Of a stretch of DNA of 64,000 bases, positions 31,786-64,000 are shown in pieces. How positions within the stretch are numbered: position 1 is the stretch's first letter; every line of letters starts with the position of its first letter. The notes below the pieces were generated by a model. That model was given only the letters and a program-made list of their open reading frames with translations, was not told the origin of the DNA and searched no databases. The DNA lies in assembly GCF_030463565.1 (NCBI RefSeq), contig NC_134651.1:12412734-12476733 (forward strand), in the 5' to 3' direction. This DNA comes from Pelecanus crispus (lineage: Eukaryota > Chordata > Aves > Pelecaniformes > Pelecanidae). The translations under genes and the position numbers were made by a program.

Positions 31786-34039
31786 AAGATGACACAAGCC
31801 ATCACTAACAAATTACCTGAAAAACACCACATACCACACTGGTTGGCATCAGTAAAACATGCAGGAGTAAGGGATACAGGTACCCGTTCCAAGGGAAGGG
31901 ATTCCGGCACCAGAAAGACTCACATAATGTACATGTATCCAGCTTCTGTTTCTTGCACCACGATACCAGGTCTCACTTTGAATGACCATGGGATTGGAGC
32001 AGTGTTTCCAGCTTTACTGCCAGTAATGTTGTCTGTAGCCATTTCAGGTTCATTCTTGGCTCTGCTCCATGGGAGAACAGATCTGGATCACACTGAGAAC
32101 TGCGAGCTCTGACCAGCACCCTTACTGAGACAGCATTTCAACTTCAGGGACTTCTGACTGAAGCCCAGGACTCAAAACTGGCTTTCAGTCCCATACCTCT
32201 GCTCTGTACTGCTTAAGCTCTGCAGAGAACAAAGGCAGACTATTCTATTGCTATAGTAACATTCACCAAAATAAACTATCTGCTGGAAAAGCTCCCAGGC
32301 ACTACATGCAAGATTTGTCTTCCATTATTACCGATGCACATGAGCTTGTGGTATGTTCACATGGAGCAAAACATTCCCAACGTACATACAATAAAAACCT
32401 CATTCCGTTTAAGTGCTGTTTCAAACGATGGAACTTCCCTCAGCATTTGCCATACAGCTGACCAGGGCTGCAGTCTCTGGCTCGCTGGTGATGCACCCTT
32501 TGAAGCGTTACAGCCCAACAGGTGAAGGAGTGGCTGGGCCGACAGCGAACGGTCGAGCTGCATTCTTTCCTTCTGACTGCTGCTCATTCCATACCCCTGA
32601 CTGTAAATCCCGCCTTGGCTAATGATGCACATCAGTGTAACAACTTGCATGTCTGGATTCGCCCCATCGAGGCCTGTAATGTATTTCTAGCTGCCTGCTC
32701 ACATCAGCTATTATGCTCATATTTGGTGAATGCAGTGAAAGCACACAGGGAGGGGGGAAAAAAAAAAAAAAGGAATTCTGTGATTCCCCATCACTAACAC
32801 CCAGAGCCCTTCTGTCAGCCCCACACTGTCACACAAATACCAAGACGAGCAAGGGGGAAGATCAGTGCAAAGTCAGTGTCACAGAGGTAATTTGGAAGCA
32901 GACCTCATCTGGACAGCTGCCGGCAAGCAGAGACCAACCCTCTCTGTAGCATCAGAGCTACAGCTGGGCCAGATGGGAGCTGGTGACCTTCTTCAGCCCA
33001 AACGAGTGCTAGAGAAGGCGGAGATGTGCACAGATCCCAACAACTCTACAGAGGAGCAGAGTCAGTCAAGCTTTGCTGGAGGAAGATGCACGACTTGGGT
33101 CTAGTTTTTAACGTTTGGGGTGAGTGGAAAAGAAGGTTGTTAGGCTTCCTTTTTTCTTTTTTTTAAAGCAGCAAGTTTTCTGTCGGGAGTTTTTAATATA
33201 TTTATTTGAAAACAAGGTTTTGTGAAAGAGTACACTAAATAGCATATATCTGTTCTTCAGCCATAAAACACAGACTATCAGCTTTAGCTCAGCACAGATT
33301 AGGGCTGCATGCACTGAACAGCAGATCTCGATAGGAAGGTCTTCATGTCTGTCTTTCTGATATCAAGCATAGTGTCTTCTTTAGAGGACATGATCCTGGA
33401 GGAAGAGGAGAGAGAAACCAGAAAAGCAAACGTTTTTAACTAAGGCTTCTTGTGGTTCGCCCTACACACTCTCCCGAGCCTGTCAGTGACGAAACATTTA
33501 GAGTTTTTAGCAAGGAGTTTGTTTTCCTGCCCATCCACCAATTCAAGTGCATAATCTTTGCTCTTGGGAGCACTGGGACATGCCAGCCCATATTTGGAAA
33601 TAAAGCAACTAGTTTCGGCCTCTCAGTGAGAAACTTGCACATCAGTTCAGGAGCTTTAACCAAGAAACCTGAGAACCGCACCATTCATTGCCTGGAACAG
33701 ATCTGCAAGTATCATTATGTCAGGCTCAGAGAGCACCATAGAGCCCATGACTGGAGTGTCTTTAAATTCTACTAAGAACTGCTGGGAAGACCAGACAATC
33801 CCAGAAAGCAGAGTAGTAGTTCTCTTTCAGCCAATCCTGCCACACTGAGGTCAAGTAGATGACAGCTTTGTTACTTAAACCACTTGCCCCTCTGGGACCA
33901 TCTTTCGTGAACTGATTGTTCCCAGCTCAGCTGTTGCCTGTGACCCCATGCACTGCTCTAACTCTGCCCAGCGAGGATCTACTCAAGAGCAGCCATGCCT
34001 GTGACATTAGAGACCAGATCCAGTATGACTGGGCCAGGC
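31786..34039. other. Intergenic region downstream of PSMD1
   Basis: Unique sequence with an A13 run near 32,760 and a T-rich run near 33,150-33,166. A second AATAAA on the minus strand lies near 33,200. No gene is recognised. Confidence 0.55.
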
Positions 34040-34244
34040 CTGGTCCGGAAGAATGGGCTTCTCTTTTATTGCTGTCAAACTCTTCAAATCAGGACAGAGC
34101 ATGTTTCTGAATCTGGTGCAGAAGCCGTCAAAGAGCTAAAACAAGAGTGCTGGGTGCTGGTAACTGCTTCAGTTGATCCAAAGAGGCTTTTCCTTCACTG
34201 GGATTAATAAAGGTGACTCTGTACACTACACTGTACCTCAGGTC
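34040..34244 (-). other. PSMD1: PSMD1 3' UTR (predicted)
   Basis: From the stop codon to just past the first AATAAA (34,065-34,070 on the minus strand). This gives a 3' UTR of about 200 nt, consistent with the short UTR expected of this housekeeping gene. The exact cleavage site is not visible. Confidence 0.55.
34065..34070 (-). terminator. PSMD1 polyadenylation signal AATAAA (candidate)
   Basis: Canonical hexamer about 175 nt after the stop codon. An alternative AATAAA on the minus strand near 33,200 would give a UTR of about 1 kb. Confidence 0.55.

Positions 34245-64000
<29,756 letters not shown>

Overview
This is nuclear DNA from a bird. CR1 LINEs with the (ATTCTATG)n 3' end, an ERV-L-type endogenous retrovirus, low gene density and many small exons with GT-AG introns all point that way. 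The species cannot be read from the window. No prokaryotic, organellar or plasmid feature is present. Most open frames here are chance frames in introns, or pieces of CR1 and ERV.

Two conserved vertebrate genes lie on the minus strand, in the same order and orientation as in mammals (PSMD1, then ARMC9). The right half (34,245-60,384, with intron to 64,000) carries the last eight coding exons of PSMD1, the 26S proteasome base subunit RPN2. They encode about 327 residues, from the late proteasome/cyclosome repeats to the stop codon. The left half (3,626-23,526) carries the first eight coding exons of ARMC9, a ciliary basal-body protein linked in humans to Joubert syndrome. They encode residues 1-293, including the LisH domain and a coiled coil; the rest lies left of the window. 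All exon joins keep frame, including a 25-nt microexon at 13,271-13,295. ARMC9 starts in a CpG island (about 23,540-24,125) that contains a perfect match to the RFX X-box consensus and a palindromic GTCACGTGAC E-box.

Mobile DNA: positions 1-2,766 are the 3' part of a decayed ERV-L provirus (pol remnant plus one LTR) lying antisense in an ARMC9 intron. CR1 LINE copies lie at 5,104-5,460, 5,461-6,187, about 17,680-19,967, 19,966-20,416, 31,594-31,785 and 58,661-59,545. An older MIR/CORE-SINE relic is at about 54,800-54,988. The 24-34 kb intergenic interval is GC-richer and stop-poor but holds no recognisable gene.

I found no new multi-gene system. The best leads are the ciliary X-box, the ARMC9 microexon, a 38-bp exact duplication in two PSMD1 introns, a roughly 34-bp degenerate tandem repeat between the genes, and two near-identical inverted CR1 copies sharing one frameshift.
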